IMG/VR virus record: IMGVR_UViG_3300044691_000085
Location: 1-43,663 of that record
DNA: 43,663 nt
Direction: 5' to 3' (one strand)
Source of the DNA: a virus
In this document: piece by piece, positions 29,377 through 37,953 of the stretch
Layout: every line of letters starts with the position of its first letter
How positions within the stretch are numbered: position 1 is the first letter of the stretch
Notes under the pieces: generated by a model
Told to the model about the DNA's origin: nothing
The model's database searches: none
The model's input: only the letters and a program-made list of their open reading frames with translations
Made by a program: the position numbers and the translations under genes

Positions 29377-30981
29377 ATGGGCTTGCTTGACGCGCTCTTT
29401 CAGTCCGACAGTTACGGCGGCCAAGGCGGGGGTTTGCTCGATTTGATCCGCAGCACTCAGGCGCAGAATAGTCAGTATCAGCCGGGTACTGGCTTTCCTC
29501 CTGATGCGCCTCCCGCCAGTTTTGCAGATCGCTACTCGGCATTGCCCGGCGCCCCTCCCGCGTTCAATCCGGCACCGCGTCAACTCGATAGTGCCAGTTT
29601 CGATCCATCAACCTTTGCGCCAAATCAGGCTGGACCGATCGCGGTTGGTGGCTATCAGATGCCGCGCGCAGGCGATGCAGGACAGTACCAGCCGCAGCAG
29701 GCCGCGCTTCCGCCTAATCCGCAGCCTCCGACCGCGCCGTCAACCGATATTTCGGCGCAGAGCCGCCAACCGCAGCCGCAAGCTCCCCAGCAGCCTCTCC
29801 CGCCCGCGCTCGGGGGCAACTCATTCGGCGGCAATCTCGGGGCCAGCCTGCAAAGCTTCACCAATACGCCGGGGGGCTTAATCAACAAGCTAGTTGGCGG
29901 TACGTCGGCTCTGCTCACTGGCGATCGGACGGACCCGGCGGGGGTAACGCAGCAGAACCTTAAAGCTCAATATCAAGCCGTTCAGCAGACACTCCTTCAA
30001 TCCGGCATGTCTCCGCAGGAAGCAAATTCCAAGGCGATGTTGGCCGTGATGAACCCGGAGGCCGGGAAGACTATTCTCCAGGAAGCCCTGACCAGCAAAG
30101 AAAAGTACGGCATCACCAGTGAAGACCCGTTTGCTGGCAAGAAATACGGCTTCATTAACGAGCGCGATCAGACGGTCAATGGCAAGCCGATTAATGCGCA
30201 GGGCGACGGTTCATCTACCCCGCTCGCTGACATGGAGAAGGCCAAGGCGGCAGGCGTGCAGGGTGAGGCGCTTTATGAGTATCTGCCGAAACAGATTGCC
30301 CCAATGGTCAAGGCCATGATCGAGGGGCGACAGCCGCTTCCAACTGGTGCGGCGATGCGTAATCCGGCCACGCTAGCCTTGATCGACGCGGCCCATTCGG
30401 TCGATCCGACCTTTGACGCGACAAGCTGGGGCGCGCGCTCTGCCGGCGCAAAGGACTTCACGTCCGGCAAAAGCTCCGAGATGGTCCGCGCTGCAAACCA
30501 GACGCTTGCGCATGTCGGGTCCCTTTTGGATTCGATGGACAATCTGCATAATCGAAGTATGCCGGCATGGAATGCCGTTGGCAACGCGGTCAGCGAAGGG
30601 TTTGGCAGCGGAGAGCAGGGCGCGTTCCGAACGAACGCTCACGCTGTCGCGGAAGAAATGTCCAAGGTGTTTAAGGGCGCAAACCTCTCGGATTCTGAAA
30701 TCCGCCATTGGGAGCAAAATCTTTCGGAAAATATGTCACCCGCTCAGCAAAAGGCGCAGATCGGAAAGCTTTCTGAATTGCTGCATGGCTCACTTCAGGC
30801 ATTGGAAGAAAAGCGCGTCGCGGCTATCGGGCCGATGGCGGCTGAAAAAGCTGGGCCGGTTATTAAGTCCGAAGGCCAAGCCGTTCTAAAACGTATTGAC
30901 GAATGGGTGAACCGGAACGGCGCGCAAGCTGCGCCCGCTGCATCCGGCATTCCATCCGGTTGGTCGGTGAAAGTCCACTGA
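29377..30981 (+). CDS. Large internal virion protein
   Basis: 534 aa. Residues 1-190 are Pro/Gln/Ser-rich and probably disordered. The C-terminal half is helical, with 'QQTLLQSGMSPQEANSKAMLAVMNP', 'GKSSEMVRAANQTLAHVGSLLDSM' and 'LHGSLQALEEKRVAAIGPM'. It corresponds by position to the ejected core proteins of short-tailed phages. No enzymatic motif seen. Confidence 0.6.
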   Translation: MGLLDALFQSDSYGGQGGGLLDLIRSTQAQNSQYQPGTGFPPDAPPASFADRYSALPGAPPAFNPAPRQLDSASFDPSTFAPNQAGPIAVGGYQMPRAGDAGQYQPQQAALPPNPQPPTAPSTDISAQSRQPQPQAPQQPLPPALGGNSFGGNLGASLQSFTNTPGGLINKLVGGTSALLTGDRTDPAGVTQQNLKAQYQAVQQTLLQSGMSPQEANSKAMLAVMNPEAGKTILQEALTSKEKYGITSEDPFAGKKYGFINERDQTVNGKPINAQGDGSSTPLADMEKAKAAGVQGEALYEYLPKQIAPMVKAMIEGRQPLPTGAAMRNPATLALIDAAHSVDPTFDATSWGARSAGAKDFTSGKSSEMVRAANQTLAHVGSLLDSMDNLHNRSMPAWNAVGNAVSEGFGSGEQGAFRTNAHAVAEEMSKVFKGANLSDSEIRHWEQNLSENMSPAQQKAQIGKLSELLHGSLQALEEKRVAAIGPMAAEKAGPVIKSEGQAVLKRIDEWVNRNGAQAAPAASGIPSGWSVKVH

Positions 30982-32528
30982 TGCCGACTTTTGAACTTAC
31001 TTCGCCAGAAGGAAAAACTTACTCAGTCGATGGGCCGGATGGGGCCACGCCAGAGCAGGCTTTCCAGATATTGCAGCAGCACCTCGGAGCTACTCCGCAA
31101 GTCGGAATGGGCGAGGATGCAGCAAAGAGCGTTGCGGCCGGGCTTGGCAATGCGACAATCGGTACTCTTGGGGGCCTCGGGGACATTCGCTCGCTGGCAT
31201 CTCGAGGTGTGGATGCTGCCGGCGCAAAGCTCGGGTTTGATCCATCGACGGTTAAAAATGCGATATCTGGCGCTGCAAACATGACGCCGTTTGGCGCTGT
31301 AATCAACAATGCCCCGACTTCCCAGCAGGTTCGATCTACCGTCACTGATCCGATCGTCAATCCTGACTATCAGCCCCAGACAGGGCTTGGCAGCGTCCTA
31401 AAGACTGGCGCGGAGTTTCTGCCGGGAATGGCCGATCCTGAATTGGCTGGGCCGGCCGCGTTCAAGGCGGCGGCAAAGCTGTTCGCAACCCGCGTTGCCG
31501 CTCCTGCTCTCGCAAGTGAAGGCGCTGGCGCGCTCACGAAGGGAACTGACGCTGAACCCTATGCGCGTGTTATCGGCGCGCTCGCAGGAGGCGCTGGCGC
31601 CAGCAAGATTGCCAACTCGATGTCAGAGGCGCGGGCTTTAAGGGCAGCAACGCCAGCCTTAGCAGACGTGAAGGCCGATGCTTCTAATACTTACGACGCA
31701 CTGACAAGCCGAAATGTCGCTATTCCGATCCATCAATCGACGCTGGATAATCTCGCCTCCGATATTACGACAACCCTAAATAATAAGGGCATTCGGCCAT
31801 CAACGGCGGAAAGCATCCATAAGGCGGTTGAGGAAATCAAGTCGCCCGCTACTGCTGGCGCGGCAGACGTTGCTGATCTCGTCGCCGCCCGTCAGAATGT
31901 CAAGGGCCTGCTTACCTCTCCCGATGCCAACAAGGCAGGGGCATTTGTCGCTCTCGGCAAGATCGAAACCGCGATTGAACAGAACTCGCCCGGCACTATG
32001 AAAAGAATCCGGGAGGCGGACAAGAACTGGGGTGCCATGAGGGCCAACGAGGCCCTTGATAAGAAAATGGCCCGCGCCGATCTCAGGGCTGCTGGTGCCG
32101 ATTCTGGCATGAACGTGGGCAACAAGATCAGGCAGAAGGTAGCCGATCTCTTGTTGAGCAATGAGGCAAAATTCCTCCCGGCAGAAACCAAGGCCGATCT
32201 GGAAAAGATCGTTCGCGGAACATGGACGCAAAACGGAATGCGGCACGTTGCAAACCTCCTCGGTGGCGGCGGCGGTCTAGGGATGCTGGTCAGCGGTTCG
32301 GCGGGTTATGAGGCTGGCGGCGTTCCCGGCGCGATAGCAGCGGGTCTAGCTGGCCGGGGCTTCAAGATGGCAAATAATCGTTCGGTTCTGAAGCAGGCAG
32401 AACAGGCCGCGCAGAACATCCGTCTTCGTTCTCCACTCGGTCAGCAAACACCATTTGTGCCTCCTCCCAAAACTAGCGTGGCGCTGTCAGCGTTGTTGCC
32501 GGCGCTTCTTGCCCGCCCAAAGCAGTAA
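30981..32528 (+). CDS. Large internal virion / ejection protein
   Basis: 515 aa from ATG 30981, one base from the previous stop (TGATG). It opens with 'PTFELTSPEGKTYSVDGPDGATPEQAFQIL', a small domain found at the start of many phage ejection and virion proteins. A Gly/Ala-rich hydrophobic region and long helices follow; 'GGGGGLGMLVSGSAGYEAGGVPGAIAAG' near residue 430 is a possible membrane-inserting segment. Confidence 0.6.
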   Translation: MPTFELTSPEGKTYSVDGPDGATPEQAFQILQQHLGATPQVGMGEDAAKSVAAGLGNATIGTLGGLGDIRSLASRGVDAAGAKLGFDPSTVKNAISGAANMTPFGAVINNAPTSQQVRSTVTDPIVNPDYQPQTGLGSVLKTGAEFLPGMADPELAGPAAFKAAAKLFATRVAAPALASEGAGALTKGTDAEPYARVIGALAGGAGASKIANSMSEARALRAATPALADVKADASNTYDALTSRNVAIPIHQSTLDNLASDITTTLNNKGIRPSTAESIHKAVEEIKSPATAGAADVADLVAARQNVKGLLTSPDANKAGAFVALGKIETAIEQNSPGTMKRIREADKNWGAMRANEALDKKMARADLRAAGADSGMNVGNKIRQKVADLLLSNEAKFLPAETKADLEKIVRGTWTQNGMRHVANLLGGGGGLGMLVSGSAGYEAGGVPGAIAAGLAGRGFKMANNRSVLKQAEQAAQNIRLRSPLGQQTPFVPPPKTSVALSALLPALLARPKQ

Positions 32529-32666
32529 ATTACTAAGGGCAACAGTCGCGAGAAGTGCGGCGATGAATCCTAGTATCGACGTGAGATAAACGTTCGGCGT
32601 CCATTTCCAATAAATGTTGGACGCCATCACAGCGAACACAATCGAACATTGAAAAGCGAACCACAT
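32487..32666 (-). CDS. Small membrane protein on the opposite strand
   Basis: 59 aa, two predicted transmembrane helices: 'FQCSIVFAVMASNIYW' and 'SILGFIAALLATVALSNLLLW', with a basic end (GKKRRQQR). The sequence 'SNIYWKWTPNVYL' between them recalls a small membrane family that I associate with rhizobial phages. Its start codon shares bases with the start codon of the rightward gene at 32665 (CATG), and its 3' end overlaps the preceding rightward gene by 42 bases. Confidence 0.6.
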   Translation of the reverse strand: MWFAFQCSIVFAVMASNIYWKWTPNVYLTSILGFIAALLATVALSNLLLWAGKKRRQQR

Positions 32667-33381
32667 GGCTCTCGTTGACTCCATAGTCGGCGCGGAAAGC
32701 GGCGGCGATCCAAACGCCCAAAATCCGAACTCGTCTGCAATGGGGGCGGGGCAGTTTCTCAGGGGAACTTGGCTTGACACCCTCAAGGCAGCGCGCCCCG
32801 ATCTGGCGCAAGGAAAGTCGGACGACGAATTAGCGGCACTCAGGTCCGACCCTGAATTATCCCGTCAAATGACGGAAGCTTATGCAACTCAGAACCAAGC
32901 CACTCTATCAAAAGCCGGGCTCCCTGTAACCCCCGGCACAACGTATCTGGCGCATTTCGCAGGGCCTGGCGGGGCGGTAAAACTCCTCCAGGCTGATCCA
33001 ACCGCTTCGGCTGCGGACATCCTCGGTCCCGCCGTCGTCAAGGCCAATCCGTTCCTAGCTGGAATGACCGCCAAGGACGTACAGGCGTGGGCAGACCGGA
33101 AGATGGGCGGAAGTGCCCCCCAACCGCAAGCCCCACAGGCGAGTCCCGCAGCCCCAGCAAATGCCCCTCCCGGCCAACCTCTAAACCTGATCCCGCAACA
33201 GGCCCCGCCGATCTTCGCCCAACAGCCCCAAGCTGCGCCGCAACAGCAGGCAGCAGCTCCCGCCCCATTCGAGCAAATCCCGCCAATGCAGCAGGCCCCG
33301 ATCTTCTTCGCGCCCCGACGCTCGCCTGACATATCGAAACTCCGCGCCGCGTTCGCGCCACCTACTTTCCGAAGAGGCTAA
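32665..33381 (+). CDS. Virion-associated lytic transglycosylase-like protein
   Basis: 238 aa. 'LVDSIVGAESGGDPNAQNPNSSAMGAGQFLRGTWLDTL' has the Glu (ESGG) and the GxGQF motif of phage SLT-type transglycosylases; 'YLAHFAGPGGAVKLL' is also typical. Residues after about 150 are Pro/Gln/Ala-rich. Likely digests peptidoglycan locally during DNA entry. Confidence 0.78.
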   Translation: MALVDSIVGAESGGDPNAQNPNSSAMGAGQFLRGTWLDTLKAARPDLAQGKSDDELAALRSDPELSRQMTEAYATQNQATLSKAGLPVTPGTTYLAHFAGPGGAVKLLQADPTASAADILGPAVVKANPFLAGMTAKDVQAWADRKMGGSAPQPQAPQASPAAPANAPPGQPLNLIPQQAPPIFAQQPQAAPQQQAAAPAPFEQIPPMQQAPIFFAPRRSPDISKLRAAFAPPTFRRG

Positions 33382-33384
33382 TCA

Positions 33385-34371
33385 ATGACGCTATACAAGT
33401 GGAGCCAAACTGCGGCAAACGACGCCTCGGCAGACCCTTCGATCAACTGGATGGAAGGACAAAGCCCTTCCAGTATCAACGATTCCGCCCGCGCGATGAT
33501 GGCTGCGACTGCAAAATACCGCGATGACACCGCCGGCAGGATCGTCACGGCCGGAACTTCCACGGCCTATACCGCGACATCCAATCAGATCTTTGACTCT
33601 GTTGCTCATATGACCGGGATGGAAATTGCGGTCATTGTCCACGCAACCAATGGCGCTGCCCCCACGTTCAACGTTGATGGCCTTGGGGCGCTCCCGATCA
33701 GCACGGCGGCCGGCGTAGCTGTCCCGGCGGGAACGATGATTGCGAACTCTGCCTATTCGCTCTTCTGCAATGCCTCGGAATGGCTGCTCAAAGGCTTCTA
33801 TGGTAATCCGTACAACATCCCGATCGCGGGAATGATGGACTGGATCGCTCCTGCCGTTCCCAACAGCAATTTCGTTTTCCCGATCGGGCAGGCGATCAGC
33901 CGGACAACCTATGCGACATTGTTTGGTCTGGTCGGGACGACCTACGGCATCGGGGATGGTTCAACCACGTTCAATGTGCCTGATCTGACCGGGCGCGTTC
34001 CTGTCATGAAAGAGGCGAGCGCGACGCGGCTTACCTCTACTTATTTTGGCGGCAACTCGACTGTGCTTGGCGCGGTCGGGGGGTTGGAAAGCAATGCTCT
34101 TACGCTTGCTCAAGTGCCGACCGGCATCACGTCGAACGGAACGCTTTCGCTTAGCGGACCCGCCAGTTATCTCTTCAATTTGAACAACGACTTGACCGGG
34201 TTCAGTTCCACATCGGGCGGAAACGTGTTTCTCGCGTTTCCGCAGAGCACGACCCATTCCGTGGGTGGCGTAAACGCAAGCGGTACGGTCACGTCAAACA
34301 ACACCAGTGGCACTGCACATAACAACGTGCAGCCAACAATAATAGTTAACAAAATCCTACGAATTATTTGA
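33385..34371 (+). CDS. Tail fibre with phage collar domain
   Basis: 328 aa. After an N-terminal attachment region ('NWMEGQSPSSINDSARAMMA'), residues about 145-205 match the Phage_Collar domain: 'PIAGMMDWIAPAVPNSNFVFPIGQAISRTTYATLFGLVGTTYGIGDGSTTFNVPDLTGRVPV'-type layout with GDGSTTFNVPDL as the core. Beta-rich C-terminus ends 'NNVQPTIIVNKILRI', the usual 'QP.i..n.ii' close of such fibres. Receptor-binding role inferred. Confidence 0.8.
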   Translation: MTLYKWSQTAANDASADPSINWMEGQSPSSINDSARAMMAATAKYRDDTAGRIVTAGTSTAYTATSNQIFDSVAHMTGMEIAVIVHATNGAAPTFNVDGLGALPISTAAGVAVPAGTMIANSAYSLFCNASEWLLKGFYGNPYNIPIAGMMDWIAPAVPNSNFVFPIGQAISRTTYATLFGLVGTTYGIGDGSTTFNVPDLTGRVPVMKEASATRLTSTYFGGNSTVLGAVGGLESNALTLAQVPTGITSNGTLSLSGPASYLFNLNNDLTGFSSTSGGNVFLAFPQSTTHSVGGVNASGTVTSNNTSGTAHNNVQPTIIVNKILRII

Positions 34372-34993
34372 GTTTAAATCGAAACCAGTCTAAGCCTCGT
34401 TCGGTCAGATAATGGTTGGCGTGGGCGGCGAGGAACGAATTTTCCTGAATTGCCGTCCTTTCGTATCGGACTATCTTCTCTTTGATGGAGATGGGTCCGG
34501 GCCCGTTGTCGCTCAAGAATGAGACCTGCACATCTTTCTCTGCCGCGTGAGAGATGAACATGCGATCCCAGAGCATCTTCTTGGCGCCGATGCCGCAAAG
34601 TTCGTGAAGGGTCCGCTCTGGATCGGGAGAGAAGTGCAGCGCACCATTCGAGTGCATCACGTCAATGTAGCCAAGCCAGTCTTTGGCTTCTGAAATTCGA
34701 GTGAAGAACTGCAATCTATCGGTCGCAAGTTCTTTCGCTCTTTCGACCATCGCGGCGGTTTCGACAACTGCCCACCGTACATCTTGCGAGCGTGCTTGTT
34801 TGTAATGCAGGCCGCAACCCCCGCCAAAATCTAGAACCGTTGTCGCGCCATGCATCTCAGGCCAATCGCCTGCAGGTTCGTAAACGAGCGTCTTTCTGAA
34901 AATGACATCCACAAGTTCCGGTTGTTCGTAACCCTCGATTGTTTCGGAGGGGCGGAACAGGCGGCGTTTAACGGCTGATATCAACTGGCGCAT
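34364..34993 (-). CDS. SAM-dependent methyltransferase (TIGR04325-like)
   Basis: 209 aa. Motif I 'TTVLDFGGGCGLHY' near residue 55-70, an acidic post-I strand 'VRWAVVE', and 'IDVMHSNGALHF' later identify a class I methyltransferase of the TIGR04325 sort, a family often found with surface-polysaccharide genes. It lies against the late operon, its end overlapping the fibre gene by 8 bases. It could modify the host surface in lysogens; that is inference. GTG starts up to 35011 are possible. Confidence 0.72.
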   Translation of the reverse strand: MRQLISAVKRRLFRPSETIEGYEQPELVDVIFRKTLVYEPAGDWPEMHGATTVLDFGGGCGLHYKQARSQDVRWAVVETAAMVERAKELATDRLQFFTRISEAKDWLGYIDVMHSNGALHFSPDPERTLHELCGIGAKKMLWDRMFISHAAEKDVQVSFLSDNGPGPISIKEKIVRYERTAIQENSFLAAHANHYLTERGLDWFRFKLK

Positions 34994-35031
34994 AGCGCTA
35001 CCTACCACCACAACCCCACAGCGAGCAATAG

Positions 35032-35811
35032 ATGACCGCAGCGACTTACGACGCTGCCATGGTCCGCGTTTTTGCGGACGAAGGCGGCTATACGAACGAT
35101 CCGGTGGACCCCGGCGGGGCTACTAATTTCGGAATTACGATCTTCGATGCCCGGAAATACTGGAAACCAGACGCCACGCCGGCCGATGTCAAGGCGATGC
35201 CAAAGAGCGTCGCCAGCGATATCTACCGCCAGCACTACGCCAATCCAATGCGATACGACGACCTCCCGGCAGGCTTCGATTATTCGGTCTTGGACGCCGC
35301 TATCAACTCCGGTGCCGGAAGGGCTCCAGTCTGGGCAGGCAAGGCGCTGGGGGCGTCCGTCAAGGGGATTGGCGATGTAGTGCCGCTCGCCAATGCGGCC
35401 CCTGACAAGGTGTCCCTGATCCAGAAATACTGGGCTGTCCGGCTGTCCTTCCTGCATGGCCTTCGTACATGGAGCCATTTCGGGGGCGGGTGGGGCAGGC
35501 GCTGTGCACAGGGTGAAGCCGCCGCGGTTCGCATGTGGCTCTCGATCGGGGCGGCAATGTCAGCACCGGATGCCCGCAAGAAGCTGGACGAGGAATCCGC
35601 CAAGGCCAAGGCCAAGGTCAAGAAAGCCGGGACCGGAGCCGCTACGGCGGGGACTGGCGGCGCTGTGGCTCCCGCTGGCATCGATTACTCCAGCCTGACC
35701 GGAAAAATCCTTCTCGCCCTTTTGCTCGCCGGTCTGGGTGTTTTGATTGTCTACCTCATTCGACAAGCCATCCTTCATTCACAACGAGCCGAGGCTTACG
35801 CCAAGGCATAA
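35032..35811 (+). CDS. Endolysin, GH108 muramidase with C-terminal membrane anchor
   Basis: 259 aa. 'FADEGGYTNDPVDPGGATNFGIT' (catalytic Glu17 in EGGY) is the start of the GH108/DUF847 N-acetylmuramidase domain; 'VLDAAINSGAGRAPVWAGKALG' and 'FLHGLRTWSHFGGGWGRR' complete it. A Lys/Ala-rich linker leads to one transmembrane helix at about residues 226-248 and a short basic tail. The C-terminal anchor is unusual and suggests membrane-tethered lysis control. Confidence 0.85.
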   Translation: MTAATYDAAMVRVFADEGGYTNDPVDPGGATNFGITIFDARKYWKPDATPADVKAMPKSVASDIYRQHYANPMRYDDLPAGFDYSVLDAAINSGAGRAPVWAGKALGASVKGIGDVVPLANAAPDKVSLIQKYWAVRLSFLHGLRTWSHFGGGWGRRCAQGEAAAVRMWLSIGAAMSAPDARKKLDEESAKAKAKVKKAGTGAATAGTGGAVAPAGIDYSSLTGKILLALLLAGLGVLIVYLIRQAILHSQRAEAYAKA

Positions 35812-35820
35812 GGAGCTATC

Positions 35821-35943
35821 ATGCATGAAACCGTGACAGTTGGAATGATCGTGTGGCCGCTGCTCGGCTTGCTGGGCATCGCAGTAGTGATTGGCATTGT
35901 CATTTATGTACTTTCGATCTTTGCCGACGCCTTCAAACATTAA
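35821..35943 (+). CDS. Small lysis-cassette membrane peptide
   Basis: 40 aa with AAGGAG ribosome-binding site. One transmembrane helix (MIVWPLLGLLGIAVVIGIVI) between short charged ends. Holin-like or regulatory peptide by position between endolysin and holin candidates. Confidence 0.55.
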   Translation: MHETVTVGMIVWPLLGLLGIAVVIGIVIYVLSIFADAFKH

Positions 35944-35955
35944 GGAAATAATCAC

Positions 35956-36312
35956 ATGTGGTCTCTGTTTTTCATTCTGCCCGGTCTGATTTTCGGGTAC
36001 TTCTTTTTCCTTCGTCCGGTCCTCAAGGCCATTCCCGCGTTCAAGGCTTTCTATGCGGGAGCTGATGGTTTCTGGGCCAAGGTCAAGGCGCTTGGCGGAA
36101 ACTCGCTGACGATCGCGTGGGGATATTTCATGGCGGCGGTCGGTGTCATTGCCCAATGGATCGAGCCGCTGGGGACCATGCTCGGCGATCCCGATATCAA
36201 AACCCAGATCACCAATACGTTGCAGGCCAATCCGCAGATCCTCGGCTATGTGCTGATGGGGATTTCCGCCTTGACGATTGCTGCGCGGTTGCGCTCGATC
36301 GCGAAAGGCTGA
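35956..36312 (+). CDS. Membrane protein of lysis cassette
   Basis: 118 aa. Helices at about 2-20 (SLFFILPGLIFGYFFF), 50-68 (TIAWGYFMAAVGVIAQW) and 95-110 (ILGYVLMGISALTIAA). Three-helix layout is compatible with a class I holin; the protein next to it is an equal candidate. Confidence 0.6.
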   Translation: MWSLFFILPGLIFGYFFFLRPVLKAIPAFKAFYAGADGFWAKVKALGGNSLTIAWGYFMAAVGVIAQWIEPLGTMLGDPDIKTQITNTLQANPQILGYVLMGISALTIAARLRSIAKG

Positions 36313-36318
36313 TCCCCC

Positions 36319-36702
36319 ATGTGGATGGCAATCATCTCCTTTATTGGAGGCCCGGTTATTTCCGGGCTCATCAAGGCGTATCAGGCCAAGCTTCAAGCCG
36401 GGAACGTCGAGAGCAAGATCGCGGCTGATCTCGCCGCTTCTGAAATCGCCGCACAGACGCTCGAAACGCAGGCGATCACCAACCTGAAGATAGCAGAGAT
36501 TGGGCACCCATGGGAGCCTGAAAAGCTCGCGTTCTACATCGTGCTCGTATTCTTTGCGAAGTGCGTTGTCTGGGACACTATCCTTGGACTTGGCACAACG
36601 CCGGCACTCAAGGGCGATGTCAGTATTTGGGCCGGCCTTGTGATGTCGTTTTACTTCGGGAAGCGTACCTTCGAAAACGTCGCTCGAATTATTAAACGAT
36701 AG
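36319..36702 (+). CDS. Putative holin
   Basis: 127 aa. N-terminal hydrophobic helix 'MAIISFIGGPVISGLI', an Ala/Glu-rich amphipathic stretch, then two helices ('FYIVLVFFAKCVVW' and 'VSIWAGLVMSFYFG') and a basic tail. The arrangement is that of small holin-like proteins in phages and gene transfer agents. Encoded six bases after the previous gene. Confidence 0.6.
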   Translation: MWMAIISFIGGPVISGLIKAYQAKLQAGNVESKIAADLAASEIAAQTLETQAITNLKIAEIGHPWEPEKLAFYIVLVFFAKCVVWDTILGLGTTPALKGDVSIWAGLVMSFYFGKRTFENVARIIKR

Positions 36703-36718
36703 GGATCGGAATCCAGGA

Positions 36719-37051
36719 ATGACATTCGATCCAACTATCAACGTCGGAAACATGATCGTCGTCGTGTTGACGCTGATCGGGTTTATCGGCGGCTGGTACA
36801 AATTCGGCGGCCGTCTCGACATGCTGGAATATCGCGTCAAGGCAATCGAGGATACGCTCAAACTCATTGCTACGGCGATCGAAAAGCAGAACGCCAATGA
36901 AAGGCAACTGGCCCTTGTCGATCAGCGCGTGACTACCGCAGAGAGCCTGATTGAAGTCGTCTCCAGAGAGATTTCCGATCTTCGCCGGGGGGAGGGCTGG
37001 ATTCAAGCGCCACGCCGGGCAAACCTCGATGGAGAATACAAGAGGGAATGA
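36719..37051 (+). CDS. Membrane-anchored coiled-coil protein (i-spanin-like)
   Basis: 110 aa. One N-terminal transmembrane helix (MIVVVLTLIGFIGGWY) and a long periplasmic-type coiled coil ('LEYRVKAIEDTLKLIATAIEK', 'VTTAESLIEVVSREISDL'). This is the build of an inner-membrane spanin subunit, but the assignment is structural and positional. Confidence 0.55.
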   Translation: MTFDPTINVGNMIVVVLTLIGFIGGWYKFGGRLDMLEYRVKAIEDTLKLIATAIEKQNANERQLALVDQRVTTAESLIEVVSREISDLRRGEGWIQAPRRANLDGEYKRE

Positions 37052-37053
37052 AC

Positions 37054-37254
37054 ATGAAATCCCTCCTTCTCGCGGTCGCGCTCTGCATCCCAATCCCCGC
37101 ACACGCCGACGAACCAAAGCTACCCAACGGCCTGACCTGTGAAGACGTGCGCCGAACCGTGGCTGAAATCGGCAAGGTGAGAGCGCTGGCACTGGCTTTG
37201 GAGAATGGGGTGACATTTGCTCAAATACGCGAGGCGCGCAGATGTTTACGGTAA
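37054..37254 (+). CDS. Small secreted protein of lysis cassette
   Basis: 66 aa. A Sec signal peptide (MKSLLLAVALCIPIPAHA) precedes a 48-residue helical mature part with two Cys. No lipobox is evident, so a classical outer-membrane spanin lipoprotein is not supported. ATG 37048 is an alternative that makes an ATGA overlap with the spanin-like gene. Confidence 0.6.
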   Translation: MKSLLLAVALCIPIPAHADEPKLPNGLTCEDVRRTVAEIGKVRALALALENGVTFAQIREARRCLR

Positions 37255-37373
37255 TCGGCATCTTCATGCTGTTCGGCGGCGCTTGGGTCTGCACCCAAAA
37301 CACCCAGTCCAAGTTCGCGCCTTCGATCATGGTTGCGGGCGGCGTGATGCTGATCTGGAAAGCGTTTTCGTAG
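37242..37373 (+). CDS. Small membrane peptide, last late gene
   Basis: 43 aa, two short hydrophobic segments ('MFTVIGIFMLFGGAWVC' and 'SIMVAGGVMLIW'). It overlaps the previous gene by 13 bases. Ends the rightward late operon ahead of the strong terminator. Confidence 0.5.
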   Translation: MFTVIGIFMLFGGAWVCTQNTQSKFAPSIMVAGGVMLIWKAFS

Positions 37374-37443
37374 TCACCAATCGCCGGTACGTTCCAGCCG
37401 GCGGTAGCTCGAAACTCTGGAACGCCCTCCTGACGAAACTTAG

Positions 37444-37475
37444 CCCGGTGGCCGAAAGGTCATCGGGTGTTTTTT
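37444..37475 (+). terminator. Late operon terminator
   Basis: Ten-base-pair stem (37444-37453 with 37458-37467, two G-U pairs) closed by a GAAA tetraloop and followed by TGTTTTTT. It ends rightward transcription just before the convergent leftward gene at 37502. Confidence 0.88.
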
Positions 37476-37501
37476 GCTGCTTGGCCAGGATCGTTAGAGT
37501 C

Positions 37502-37780
37502 CTAGAACGGTATTTCGTCGTCGCTTACCGGACGACGCCGCGGCACGATCGACCAAAGCCAATCCTTCAGATCCCGCCACCATCGCCAGCGATTCCATTG
37601 CGCTTCTATCCGCTGGTATGCCGCCTCATGCTCGGCCTGCGCCTGCATCTCTTCGTTGGATAGCATCCGGCGCTCACCGCAGCGCTCGCATGTCGCCATT
37701 CCCGTCAGGATATCGCTATCCCAATAATCGTGATCGCAAAAATCGTCTGTGTATTCCCACTCGTCTGGATCGTAGACCAT
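37502..37780 (-). CDS. Zinc-finger-like hypothetical protein
   Basis: 92 aa. Acidic/aromatic start (DPDEWEYTDDFCDHDYW), one CERCGERR knuckle near residue 31, a Trp/Arg-rich helix, and the end 'RPVSDDEIPF'. The SDDEIPF end resembles the tail of single-strand-binding proteins, which recruits partners; whether it does so here is unknown. Last gene of the leftward transcript. Confidence 0.6.
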   Translation of the reverse strand: MVYDPDEWEYTDDFCDHDYWDSDILTGMATCERCGERRMLSNEEMQAQAEHEAAYQRIEAQWNRWRWWRDLKDWLWSIVPRRRPVSDDEIPF

Positions 37781-37798
37781 CGGTCTTGTCCTCTTCGC

Positions 37799-37939
37799 TT
37801 ACCACCACGGATGCCGTGGCGGCCATCCGCTAATGCGCCAGGCTGTCATGCGAGCAATCTCCGGGATCGGAATCGGCTGCGCCATATAGGCGTCGCGGTG
37901 GTGGCGATACCACGTCCAGACATGCTCATCTTGTTGCAT
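37799..37939 (-). CDS. Small Trp-rich hypothetical protein
   Basis: 46 aa: 'HVWTWYRHHRDAYMAQPIPIP', then 'WRISGWPPRHPWW' at the end. No family recognised, no clear strong ribosome-binding site. Called because it fills the space between genes on the same strand and has biased, protein-like composition. Confidence 0.4.
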   Translation of the reverse strand: MQQDEHVWTWYRHHRDAYMAQPIPIPEIARMTAWRISGWPPRHPWW

Positions 37940-37953
37940 CTGTCGATTCCTGT

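Noticed and set aside
36719-37254. Complete spanin pair
   Set aside because: The first gene has an i-spanin build, but the secreted partner at 37054 lacks a lipobox, so the pair is not claimed as such.
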